Shown: in pieces, positions 51,701 through 58,806 of the stretch
Numbering within the stretch: position 1 is the first letter of the stretch
How the letters are laid out: every line of letters starts with the position of its first letter
Origin: Larkinella punicea
Lineage (GTDB): Bacteria; Bacteroidota; Bacteroidia; Cytophagales; Spirosomataceae
Assembly (NCBI RefSeq): GCF_003334855.1
Contig: NZ_QOWE01000027.1
Location: 62,001 to 126,000 of the forward strand
Direction of reading: 5' to 3'
DNA length: 64,000 nucleotides
The notes under the pieces: generated by a model
Database searches by the model: none
What the model was told of the DNA's origin: nothing
Seen by the model: only the letters and a program-made list of their open reading frames with translations
Position numbers and translations under genes: made by a program

Positions 51701-52205
51701 TTCCGCCAATCGTCTGATCGCTTACATTTTTCGCCGGACCGGACGCCACCAGATCCTGAACCGGCGGAATCGTGGCCGTCAAGGGGGCAGAAAAACCGGG
51801 GGTGGTTTCATTCACGCGGTGCAGCACTTCCGGCGAGTCGGCATTCCGGCGATCCTGTTTTTTGTCGAGAATTAAGTAAGCGCCATTCTGCGCTTTTTTG
51901 TAATACAAACCGGTCGCATTCAACAGTTTGTCCAGATTAAACTCCAGCTTCCGGTTATAATTCAGCCGCCCCGCCGGAACGGTAACGCCTTCCAGCAAAC
52001 CGCCCTCGAACAAGATATCTACGCCGTAGTGGTTTTTCAAATCCTTCAGCACGTCACGCAGTTTGCGAACTTCCGGATTGCTTTCCTGCCGGGCAGTGGG
52101 TTGCTGGGCGCGGGCCAATGTCTGCGCCCGGTTTGGGAAGCTCATCAGGGAAAACAAGGCAAATAGACAGCCGCCCCAGAGCGTTTTTCGTAAGGGTCTT
52201 TTCAT
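48762..52205 (-). CDS. SusC/RagA TonB-linked outer-membrane transporter with STN domain (locus B)
   Basis: A 1147-residue transporter. Signal peptide (LFALFSLMSFPNRAQ), STN domain (LRDVLKDLKNHYGVDILFEGG to LDKLLNATGLYYKKAQNGAY), CarboxypepD_reg domain (GTVTSETGEGLPGVSIVIKN), SusC motif LGEVVVVGYGTRTKSSLTGA, plug (RIRGTNSINGTSEPLYVIDG, AAATAIYGARAANGVVLITT) and a barrel ending VVGLQCTF. It follows FecR by 24 bases and probably forms one transcript with the downstream SusD and the two paralogous secreted proteins. Confidence 0.96.
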   Translation of the reverse strand: MKRPLRKTLWGGCLFALFSLMSFPNRAQTLARAQQPTARQESNPEVRKLRDVLKDLKNHYGVDILFEGGLLEGVTVPAGRLNYNRKLEFNLDKLLNATGLYYKKAQNGAYLILDKKQDRRNADSPEVLHRVNETTPGFSAPLTATIPPVQDLVASGPAKNVSDQTIGGTVTSETGEGLPGVSIVIKNTTRGTTTDADGKFKLSIPTGDVILIFSFVGYLNQEVAVGNRTLIDVRLAPDTKALGEVVVVGYGTRTKSSLTGAIASVKAEELKATPVANLAQGLQGRVSGLDMRQNSGTPGGNISVRIRGTNSINGTSEPLYVIDGIQISASSGVNAANPLSQINPSDIESVEVLKDAAATAIYGARAANGVVLITTKRGKDGVTNVSYDGYIGQQETTRKLGILNATQFAQLENATYSPTVVYPNPDAVGAGTNYLDLIFRQAMIQNHQLSVNTGTNKTQIALGANYFSQEGIIKKTDYERYALRANIDHRISERVKVGTSLYYTATGENRVNAGGTGVNVTSAREGILGRAVAAPPTLRPFRPDGSVYSFADQFNGRYRETVNPMGELAKKNYTSGNRFLGNLYLEVMLLKGLTYRASLNADLSNSLQEQYSPRSIVDSISLNNPNAVNGSASNNSSYARTLLHESILTYKTQFGQYHTLNATVVYATQSDILQNNNQTASGFGNDFTENWSTANATVYALSSFRNKSSLSSWLGRVGYGFKDRYFLDLTGRVDGSSKFGANNKYGFFPAVSAAWRIIEEEFMKPVKFVSDLKLRASYGVTGNAGAIGPYQSLATVSGQGYNYNFNNITQTGINPSGIANPDLKWEQATQLDIGLDVSFLNNRLTVVADYYHKRTDNLLFTKALPMSSGYTTITGNYGSIQNKGLELALSGKILTGAVKWEASGNITFNKNKVLALDGIQNEIALSSYSILKVGQPLGIYRTYMLDGINQTGETFLPGYDARTGGFKIKDVNGDGRISTDDQVIVGNAQPKYFFGFSTLVKYRNFELSGFVQGVQGSRLFNGFRFTFETPSGQVNLLEGTANRWSATNPNNEYVKPAQGTNLPVGDRWVEDNSYIRVKNLTLAYNLPRVKFTKGIRVYVAGNNLFTLTKYQGWDPESNNYGSANALFYDNGTYPAAKSYVVGLQCTF

Positions 52206-52229
52206 GGCAACAAAAGGATTTAGGAATGG

Positions 52230-53237
52230 TTAGTGGTCTTCGACAAACCGGACGGTGTCGTCGTGCCGGACAACCCGGATGCCAAAAACTTCGGAAATGA
52301 TATCGAGCAAATCGTCTACATTGTCGGCGCGGAACGATCCCACCAACGTGCGCCGGGCAAGCTGGTCACTGCTGATTTCTACCTGCAAGCCGTAATTTTC
52401 CGTGAGCATATCGCCAAACTCACGCAGGGACATGTCTTCAAAAACGAAGCGTTTTTCCGTAAAAGCCGTGAATTTTTCGGGCTCCACCTGACTCCGCAGT
52501 TGCAGTTGGTTCTGTCGGCTAAATGTCGCCAGATCACCCGGTTTCAGCATCACCTGCCGGCGTTGGCGGTTTTCGGTGTAGCTCAGTTCCACTTTTCCCC
52601 GGCGAAGCATCACCTTGCCACCCCGCGTCCGGGAATAGACGGTGAACTCGGTTCCGAGAACGGTTACGTTGAAATCACCCCGGGTTTTCACCAGAAACTT
52701 CTGATGCCCAGCCTGGTGCGTAACCGAAAAGAAGGCTTCTCCGAACAGAACGACCTCGCGGGTTTCGGCTCCGAACCCAAACCGGGGCACCTGCAATTCG
52801 GAATTGGCATTCAGCGTCACCTTGCTGCCATCCGACAGCGTCAGCGAGCGGGTTTGGCCGAAATCCGTCCGGTAAGTCTGGTAATAAATTCGGTTTCGGC
52901 CCAGCCAGCCCGCAAAAACCAGCCCGATCAAGACGGCTGCGGCTGCCAGCCAGCGGATTGAAAACCGGGATTTCCGACTGATATCAGGCAAGGTTTCCAC
53001 GCTGCTGACGGAAGCCATCGACGGATGGTTCTGCATGTGTTGCACATACCGCTCCAGGGCCTGGTCCAGTTCCGGCGCATACGGTGGTGCCTGGCGTTCC
53101 CAGTCCACCAGCCACTGGTAGAACGATTCCTGGTTGGTTTCGTCGTGCAGCCACTGTTCGATCTGCCGCTTCTGCAAGGGGGTGGTCTTCCCGGCAAAAT
53201 GCGCGAACACCAGTTCTTTCGTAATCATCGGATTCAT
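52230..53237 (-). CDS. FecR-family anti-sigma factor (locus B)
   Basis: A 335-residue protein. The N-terminal sigma-binding helices contain KRQIEQWLHDETNQESFYQW and LVDWERQAPP. One membrane segment (WLAAAAVLIGLVFAGWLG) follows, then the FecR core (RSLTLSDGSKVTLNANSEL, VVLFGEAFFSVTHQ, VLGTEFTVYS) and a C-terminal DUF4974-like STN fold (FVFEDMSLREFGDMLTENYG). It should hold the locus B sigma factor inactive until SusC signals. Confidence 0.94.
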   Translation of the reverse strand: MNPMITKELVFAHFAGKTTPLQKRQIEQWLHDETNQESFYQWLVDWERQAPPYAPELDQALERYVQHMQNHPSMASVSSVETLPDISRKSRFSIRWLAAAAVLIGLVFAGWLGRNRIYYQTYRTDFGQTRSLTLSDGSKVTLNANSELQVPRFGFGAETREVVLFGEAFFSVTHQAGHQKFLVKTRGDFNVTVLGTEFTVYSRTRGGKVMLRRGKVELSYTENRQRRQVMLKPGDLATFSRQNQLQLRSQVEPEKFTAFTEKRFVFEDMSLREFGDMLTENYGLQVEISSDQLARRTLVGSFRADNVDDLLDIISEVFGIRVVRHDDTVRFVEDH

Positions 53238-53336
53238 GGTTTGGCTCGTCGGAAGCGGTTGTTGTTTTGACGCCGTTTCTAGCTAGACAAAAAGGACGGG
53301 ATCTACACGTAGTCGAAGTGTCGAAAAAGATGAATT

Positions 53337-54029
53337 TCAGATCGGCCAGTCAGTCATGCCGGCCAGCAAAACCATCCACATCCAACTGTCTTTCAAACCG
53401 GTTCGCAAAGTTGCCAGGGCTTTTCCAATGTGCGTTTCCACGGTACGGATCGACAGGTGGAGTTCGTCGGCGATTTCCCGGTTTTTCTTCCCCTCAAACC
53501 GGTTCATGATGAACACTTTCTGGCATTGCGGGGGCAAGGTTCCCACCAGTTCGTCCACTTTCCGGTACAATTCCTCGAATTGCATCATGCGTTCGGGTGC
53601 ATCGGAGGACGCCGATTCCTGCTGCAGGGCCGACTCAAGCGGATCGCTTTTTTTCAGCTCATTCATCAGGTAATTGTAGGCCCGGTTGCGAACCGAACGG
53701 AACAGATACGCCCGGTAGGAATGCTGTACCTGACTGAATGCCTGGGTATTCCAGAAGTTGTAGAAAATGTCGGCCACCAGATCTTCCGCTATCTCGCGGG
53801 AATATACAAACCGGGTGGCATGCGTACACATCGGTTTGTAATACAGCCGAAAAAGCAATTCGCAGCCTTTTTTCGGATCGGTTCCGAACGTCCGGCGAAT
53901 GAACAATTCGGAATCCAGCGTGGTCACCGGTTCGGCCCCATCCGACTCGCCGGGCAGGTTTGCCATCGATTCACTGCCGTCTTTCCGACCGGTGTTTTCC
54001 GAAGATTCTTGCGTAAAAGCAGTCCGCAT
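53337..54029 (-). CDS. ECF sigma-70 factor (locus B)
   Basis: Up to 230 residues; a start at the Met 21 codons in (MANLPGES) is equally possible because the first ~40 residues are low in conserved content. Region 2 is FRLYYKPMCTHATRFVYSRE with EDLVADIFYNFWN; region 4 is VGTLPPQCQKVFIMNRFEGK with NREIADELHLSIRTVETHI as the DNA-binding helix. The RagA/B-type sigma pairs with the FecR encoded 99 bases downstream. Confidence 0.93.
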   Translation of the reverse strand: MRTAFTQESSENTGRKDGSESMANLPGESDGAEPVTTLDSELFIRRTFGTDPKKGCELLFRLYYKPMCTHATRFVYSREIAEDLVADIFYNFWNTQAFSQVQHSYRAYLFRSVRNRAYNYLMNELKKSDPLESALQQESASSDAPERMMQFEELYRKVDELVGTLPPQCQKVFIMNRFEGKKNREIADELHLSIRTVETHIGKALATLRTGLKDSWMWMVLLAGMTDWPI

Positions 54030-54180
54030 ACACGACGATTTAAACTTCTGATTCCCGAGGTTTTTAGTCTCTTTGGAATAAAGACAAATTCAAAGCCGAA
54101 TATACGTAGTGGGTGTTGGGATTTTTTTAGAAAAAGTTTAGCAAAAAAAGGAAGAAAAGAAAAGGGAATGAAAAATGTAA

Positions 54181-54249
54181 AATGATAAACGCCAAATGTA
54201 AAAGTGCAAGTGCAAGCTGGGGACACTTTTACATTTGGCGTTCATCATT
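54181..54249. terminator. Long hairpin at the end of locus C
   Basis: Inverted arms of 26 bases (AATGATAAACGCCAAATGTA onward, at 54181-54206 and 54224-54249) with one mismatch and a 17-base loop. It lies 9 bases downstream of the sialate O-acetylesterase stop, in the minus direction, and upstream of the locus B sigma gene, so it probably ends or stabilises the locus C transcript. Confidence 0.65.
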
Positions 54250-54258
54250 TATAATTCA

Positions 54259-55659
54259 TCATTCCTTTTTAACCAGCCCCAGATCCCAATCATCTGTCCG
54301 AAACGGAATGACCGGCAGGCCTTCTGTGCTGAATAACGTGGGTTCGGGCGCATCCCGAAATGCAAACCGGACAGCGACGGGATTCTCGACGCTATCGGCC
54401 CAAACTTCAACGGTGTTGTGTTTAATCCGGGCCCGTGCTTTCCTGAAAACTTGATCGGCCCCGGCGATTTCAAATTCCGTCAGCACCCCGGTTCTGGCAA
54501 TCAGGCCGTTTGGCGCATGGTCGAAAGTCAGCCAAATATGGTTTCCGTCGATGCGCAGGGAACGGTATTGTGGACTTTTGTACGAATCAATTTTCTGATG
54601 ATAGGTGTCAGCCAACGCCCAATTAGCCAGCCGACTCCCGACTTCTTTTTTATAAGCCGGATGAATATCGTCCAGATTATCGACCAGATCGGTCGTCACC
54701 ACCATGCCGGTTTTCGGAATAGCCATCGCCCTCGTCTGATTTTCCCGAACCAAGGCCGTTTCAAACTTTCCGCCGTAGCGATACGGAGCCAGTTGAACGT
54801 AATAAAACGGAAAATCGGTCTGCCATGCGCCCCGCCAACTTTCCACGAGCAAACGCGTCAATTGGTAATAGGCCGGCGCATAATGCCGGTTCGACTCCCC
54901 CTGGTACCAGATCACCCCGGCAATGGCGAAAGGCGTAATGGGCGCGACCATGCCGTTGAACAAAACGCCCGGAACGTTCGGTGCCCAGGGCGTTTTGACC
55001 ATCGTCCGCCCCGAATGGCGGGTTTCGGGATACAGATTGATGAGTGATTCGGGCAGCCAGGTATCCATTTTGGAACCGCCCCACGACATATCGATCAGGC
55101 CAATCGGAACGCCAAGTTCGGCTTGCAGTTTCTTCCCAAAAAAGTATCCGACGGCGCTGAACCGCTTCATACTGACCGAATCACAAATCGACCAGTTTCC
55201 GCCTACGTCGTTCTGGGGCGAAGCGGCTGCCCGTCGGTTCATCTTAAAAAACCGCAAATTGGGGTTGTGGGCCGTCGGCAATTCAGCCTGCGCATCCTTT
55301 ACCCCTCCGGCCGCAGTCAACGCCATGTTCGACTGCCCCGAACACAGCCAGACTTCGCCAATCAGAATATTGGACAGCAAAACCGTATTGTTTCCCTGAA
55401 TCGTAATGGAATACGGCCCACCGCTTTTGGGCGTTCGCAGGCGAATTTTCCAGGTCGCATCGGCAGCACCGGTGACGCTCACCGTCCGGTTATCCCAACT
55501 GGCGGTGACGGTTACTTTTTCGGTCGGATTCGCCCAGCCCCAGAGGGCCACATCGGTTTCCTGTTGCAACACCATGTCCGACGCCAGAATCGAGGGCAAA
55601 ACAACGTCGGCATAAGCCCTGGAAAGGAGCAAAAACCACAACAGCAGGGCGGTTTTCAT
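54259..55659 (-). CDS. Sialate O-acetylesterase-type SGNH hydrolase (locus C)
   Basis: 466 residues from the ATG at 55659 (MKTALLLWFLLLSRAYAD, a signal peptide); the start overlaps the stop of the preceding gene by one base (TGATG). Catalytic Ser lies in GEVWLCSGQSNM; later blocks include GLIDMSWGGSKMDTWLP, IWYQGESNRHYAPAYY and the His-containing LDDIHPAYKKEVG. The family removes O-acetyl groups from sialic acids, and in plant-glycan loci from acetylated polysaccharides such as xylans. In this locus the second role is at least as likely. Confidence 0.9.
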   Translation of the reverse strand: MKTALLLWFLLLSRAYADVVLPSILASDMVLQQETDVALWGWANPTEKVTVTASWDNRTVSVTGAADATWKIRLRTPKSGGPYSITIQGNNTVLLSNILIGEVWLCSGQSNMALTAAGGVKDAQAELPTAHNPNLRFFKMNRRAAASPQNDVGGNWSICDSVSMKRFSAVGYFFGKKLQAELGVPIGLIDMSWGGSKMDTWLPESLINLYPETRHSGRTMVKTPWAPNVPGVLFNGMVAPITPFAIAGVIWYQGESNRHYAPAYYQLTRLLVESWRGAWQTDFPFYYVQLAPYRYGGKFETALVRENQTRAMAIPKTGMVVTTDLVDNLDDIHPAYKKEVGSRLANWALADTYHQKIDSYKSPQYRSLRIDGNHIWLTFDHAPNGLIARTGVLTEFEIAGADQVFRKARARIKHNTVEVWADSVENPVAVRFAFRDAPEPTLFSTEGLPVIPFRTDDWDLGLVKKE

Positions 55660-57089
55660 CAACTCCGCATCCCGAGTTTGGTCAACACCGCCACGGCTTC
55701 GCTCCACTGCACCTCGTGGGGCAATCGCTTGCTTTTGGCGGCCAGGGCGGCCACCACCCCGGCGGCTTCGCCCATTGCCACGGCATTGCCGGTAACGCGG
55801 TAGCTGGCGTGGGCCGTAAAATCACCGCTGATGCAGCGACCGGCCATCATCAGCCCGTCGACATCCTTGGCAATCAGCGCCCGCAACGGAATGTCATAGG
55901 GGATCATTTTAATACCGCCCCGCGAGATGGTTTCTGTCTCATTGGTTTTTCGGTCGGACGCGTGAATATCGACGCCGAACGTGGGCCGAACGACGGCATC
56001 CTGGTGCCGGGCACCCATCGCCAGATCCTCCTTGGTAACCGTATACCGACCGTGAATCCGGCGACCATCCCGAATGCCGATCTGCTCGGGGGTTGCCACA
56101 ATCTGAATCCCTTCCCACGGCCCACCGAGTTTGTTCAGTCCTCGGACAATGCTGTACACCTCCGCCCGCGCCCGCACGGTGGCTTCGGTAATTTCATCGG
56201 CATCGAACGCCTTGATGTTGTACTCGTGATTGACCATCACCATCACCAGATTATCGCGAATCAGGAACAGCGTGGGCATCCCGTAGGAAGGCGTAATGCC
56301 GGCGCGGTTGATCTCTTTCATAAATTCCTTCGTCGCTTTCACGTGCCAGTCCATGTTGGCTTTGCCGTTGTCGTCCTGGTAAAACGAAATGTACGGTTTC
56401 AGTGCAGCGGCATCTTTCACCACCGCCAATGTATTGAGAGTCAGCGGCTGACACGGACAAGTATCACCGCCTTTGCCGATTTCCCAGCTATTGCCGGCCT
56501 GAGCGCCCAGATCACCGTCGCCGGTGGCATCGATAAACACTTTCGCCTTCCAGGCCTGCCGCCCCGATTTCGATTCGGTGATGACGGTCGTCACCTGGTT
56601 TTTGTCTTTGTAAGCGGCCGCCACGCGGGTATGCAGCAGAAATTTTACGCCCGCTTCGGCGCACATTTCTTCGAGCAGCACCTTCATGTCGTCCGGCGCA
56701 TAGACAAACTGATCCGGAACCTTGTTGCGCCGGGCGTCGCGTTCGTCGAGTTTTTTAATGATCTCTTTCGTCAGACCCGGTTTGTTGAAATCGAAGATAT
56801 AAGTCAGCAGCCCCGCCGTCCAGACGCCACCCAGACAGCCGTGGATTTCGAGTAACTGCGTTCGGGCACCGGCGCGGGCGGCTGTGATGGCGGCTGCAAT
56901 CCCGGCTGGCCCGCCCCCGCAAACGATCACATCGACATCGCCTTTGATGGGCAGATCGCGGGAAGGCTCCGAAAATTTGGTCGCGTCTTTTGGTTCGGCA
57001 GCAGCCCCTTCGGCCAAACCAAGACCGGAAAGAGCGGTGGTGCCCAGGGCCGCAGACCGCAGGAATTTCCGGCGGTTCAGGTTAAACAT
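55659..57089 (-). CDS. Tat-exported FAD-dependent oxidoreductase (FAD_oxidored family, locus C)
   Basis: 476 residues from the ATG at 57089 (MFNLNRRKFLRSAALGTTAL), with a classical Tat motif RRKFLR; twelve more codons lie upstream in frame. FAD motif VDVIVCGGGPAGIAAAITAA, then GCLGGVWTAGLLTYIFDF, VFIDATGDGDLGAQAG and GLMMAGRCISGDFTAHASYR with GEAAGVVAAL near the end. This is the third PF12831-type gene in the window. Periplasmic oxidation or reduction of a glycan-derived compound is inferred. It lies between SusD and the esterase. Confidence 0.88.
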   Translation of the reverse strand: MFNLNRRKFLRSAALGTTALSGLGLAEGAAAEPKDATKFSEPSRDLPIKGDVDVIVCGGGPAGIAAAITAARAGARTQLLEIHGCLGGVWTAGLLTYIFDFNKPGLTKEIIKKLDERDARRNKVPDQFVYAPDDMKVLLEEMCAEAGVKFLLHTRVAAAYKDKNQVTTVITESKSGRQAWKAKVFIDATGDGDLGAQAGNSWEIGKGGDTCPCQPLTLNTLAVVKDAAALKPYISFYQDDNGKANMDWHVKATKEFMKEINRAGITPSYGMPTLFLIRDNLVMVMVNHEYNIKAFDADEITEATVRARAEVYSIVRGLNKLGGPWEGIQIVATPEQIGIRDGRRIHGRYTVTKEDLAMGARHQDAVVRPTFGVDIHASDRKTNETETISRGGIKMIPYDIPLRALIAKDVDGLMMAGRCISGDFTAHASYRVTGNAVAMGEAAGVVAALAAKSKRLPHEVQWSEAVAVLTKLGMRS

Positions 57090-57182
57090 AGAGGATATTT
57101 CAGTATTGATAGGGTTAGAATCCATGTCTTGCTTCTGATTGAATGATTAAAATATTTTTTCCTATTTCACATTTTCGCTCTT

Positions 57183-57258
57183 CGCCCCTAAATCCCCTAA
57201 AGGGGACTTCCAAATCTGGTTTAAACTGTGTCCAAGTCCCCTTTAGGGGATTTAGGGG
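57183..57258. repeat. Inverted repeat element, family 1 (copy 5)
   Basis: Standard arms (CGCCCCTAAATCCCCTAAAG; right arm ending GGGGATTTAGGGG) around a ~25-bp centre. It lies 5 bases after the susD stop of locus C and before the FAD oxidoreductase gene, where as RNA it could attenuate downstream expression. Confidence 0.92.
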
Positions 57259-57262
57259 TTAG

Positions 57263-58705
57263 CTAATACCCCGGATTCTGGTCTTTCACCGGATCGATTG
57301 CCTTGTTGTAATTCAGTTCGGAAACCGGGATCGGCCACAGGAAATGTTTGTCGGCGATGGTTTTTCCTTTAGCCGCCAGAATAATTTCCTGCGCTTTTCC
57401 CGTCCGTTTCAGCTCCAGCCACCGTTTGCCTTCGTACTGAAATTCATAACCGCGCTCTTTGACGACCAGATTCAGGAAAGCCGCCGTCGTGGGATAGTCT
57501 TCCAGCTTGAAATCGACGGTGGAAACCGCAGTTGGGTTTTTACCATACGCCCGGCGGTGAACCTGATTGAGGGCTTCCATCGCGGCTGCCGTTGGCGCAC
57601 TACCCGCCCGGCCCGCAGCTTCGGCATAAATCATCAGCAAATCAGCGTAGCGATACCAGGGCACATCATTCCCGGCACCGGCAAATTCGAGCGAATTGGG
57701 GTCGATGAATTTCTTGCTCAGCAACGACGTGGCACCGATGCCGATGTTCCAGGAATACCAGATTCCCTTGCGCAGATCGGCATTGTCCCAGCTCTTGTAA
57801 ACCGGGTTGGTGTTGTCGCCGTGCAGACCGAAAACGCCACCGCCACCGCCCAGAAATTTGGTTCCGGGGTGATTGGTCAAGGTCGGAAACAGGTTACCCT
57901 GTGCTGGCTGGCGGGAAAATTTCAGGTAAAAGATCTCTTCCGGCGTAGAAATCAGATCCGGGCCAAATACCTTCTGAAAGTCGTCGGACGTGGCAACCGG
58001 AATCAGCGAAAATTTGCCCGACTTGATCACCTCATCGGCCTTGTCACGGGCTTCGGCGAATCTTGTTAACTGCAAATAGACATCCGCCAGCATGGTTTTC
58101 GCGGCCCACCGGGTCGGTCGGCCTGGTTGCGTCACCTGGTCGGGCAGGTTGGTTTCGGCCTCTTTCAGATCGGCCAGAATCAGGGCGTAGACTTCATCGA
58201 CGGTATTCCGTTTGGCATCGATTTCGGTCATGTTGGCTTCCGTCCGGATCGGCACACCGCCCCAGTTGCGCACCAGGTGGAAATAGCTGAACGCCCGCAG
58301 GAATTTGGCTTCGGCCACAAAACCGGTGACATCGGCTTTACTGATCGCATTGCCGTTGGGTGCATTTTTAATCACCAGATTGGCATTCCGAATACTGAGG
58401 TAATAGGCTTCCCAGGCACCGGAAACCCGGCTGATGTTCACGTTATCAAGGCCCTGGAAATTGTTCAGAACGGCATAACTGCCCCGGCCAAACGCGTAAT
58501 CGATGTGGCCTTCCAGCACCGCGATGTAGACGCCCATGCCATTGGTCGAACTGCTGCGCAGGGGCGTGTAAATGGCGTTGGTGGCCGCTTCAACCTCCAC
58601 TTTCGTGTTGTAGAAGGTTTCAACCGCCAGGGTTTTCGGCTCTTCCTTCAAAACATCCTCACAGGACATCAGGAAGAGCATGGGGAGAAGGAATATCTTT
58701 TTCAT
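57263..58705 (-). CDS. SusD/RagB-family glycan-binding lipoprotein (locus C)
   Basis: A 480-residue lipoprotein with signal MKKIFLLPMLFLMSCEDV (lipobox LMSC). It shows the same SusD signatures as the locus A protein at 37053 (EAKFLRAFSYFHLVRNWGGV, ILADLKEAETNLPDQV, PIPVSELNYN, DPVKDQNPGY) and is clearly its paralogue. Regions rich in Gly (FLGGGGGVFGLHG) differ from locus A and may alter the ligand site. The gene is preceded by a hairpin in the susC-susD spacer. Confidence 0.95.
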   Translation of the reverse strand: MKKIFLLPMLFLMSCEDVLKEEPKTLAVETFYNTKVEVEAATNAIYTPLRSSSTNGMGVYIAVLEGHIDYAFGRGSYAVLNNFQGLDNVNISRVSGAWEAYYLSIRNANLVIKNAPNGNAISKADVTGFVAEAKFLRAFSYFHLVRNWGGVPIRTEANMTEIDAKRNTVDEVYALILADLKEAETNLPDQVTQPGRPTRWAAKTMLADVYLQLTRFAEARDKADEVIKSGKFSLIPVATSDDFQKVFGPDLISTPEEIFYLKFSRQPAQGNLFPTLTNHPGTKFLGGGGGVFGLHGDNTNPVYKSWDNADLRKGIWYSWNIGIGATSLLSKKFIDPNSLEFAGAGNDVPWYRYADLLMIYAEAAGRAGSAPTAAAMEALNQVHRRAYGKNPTAVSTVDFKLEDYPTTAAFLNLVVKERGYEFQYEGKRWLELKRTGKAQEIILAAKGKTIADKHFLWPIPVSELNYNKAIDPVKDQNPGY

Positions 58706-58720
58706 AGTAATTTCAATTTT

Positions 58721-58794
58721 GAATGATAGAATGAGTGAATGATAGAATGGGAAAAGAAGCTTGTGGATTTATTTATTCACTCATTCTATCATTC
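58721..58794 (-). promoter_or_regulatory. Hairpin in the susC-susD spacer of locus C
   Basis: Inverted arms GAATGATAGAATGAGTGAAT at 58721-58740 and the exact complement at 58775-58794, with a 34-base loop. Almost the same sequence occupies the same place in locus A (38505). It is retained between paralogous loci while the loop differs, which suggests a role in setting susC to susD expression. Confidence 0.8.
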
Positions 58795-58806
58795 ACTCAT
58801 TCAAAA

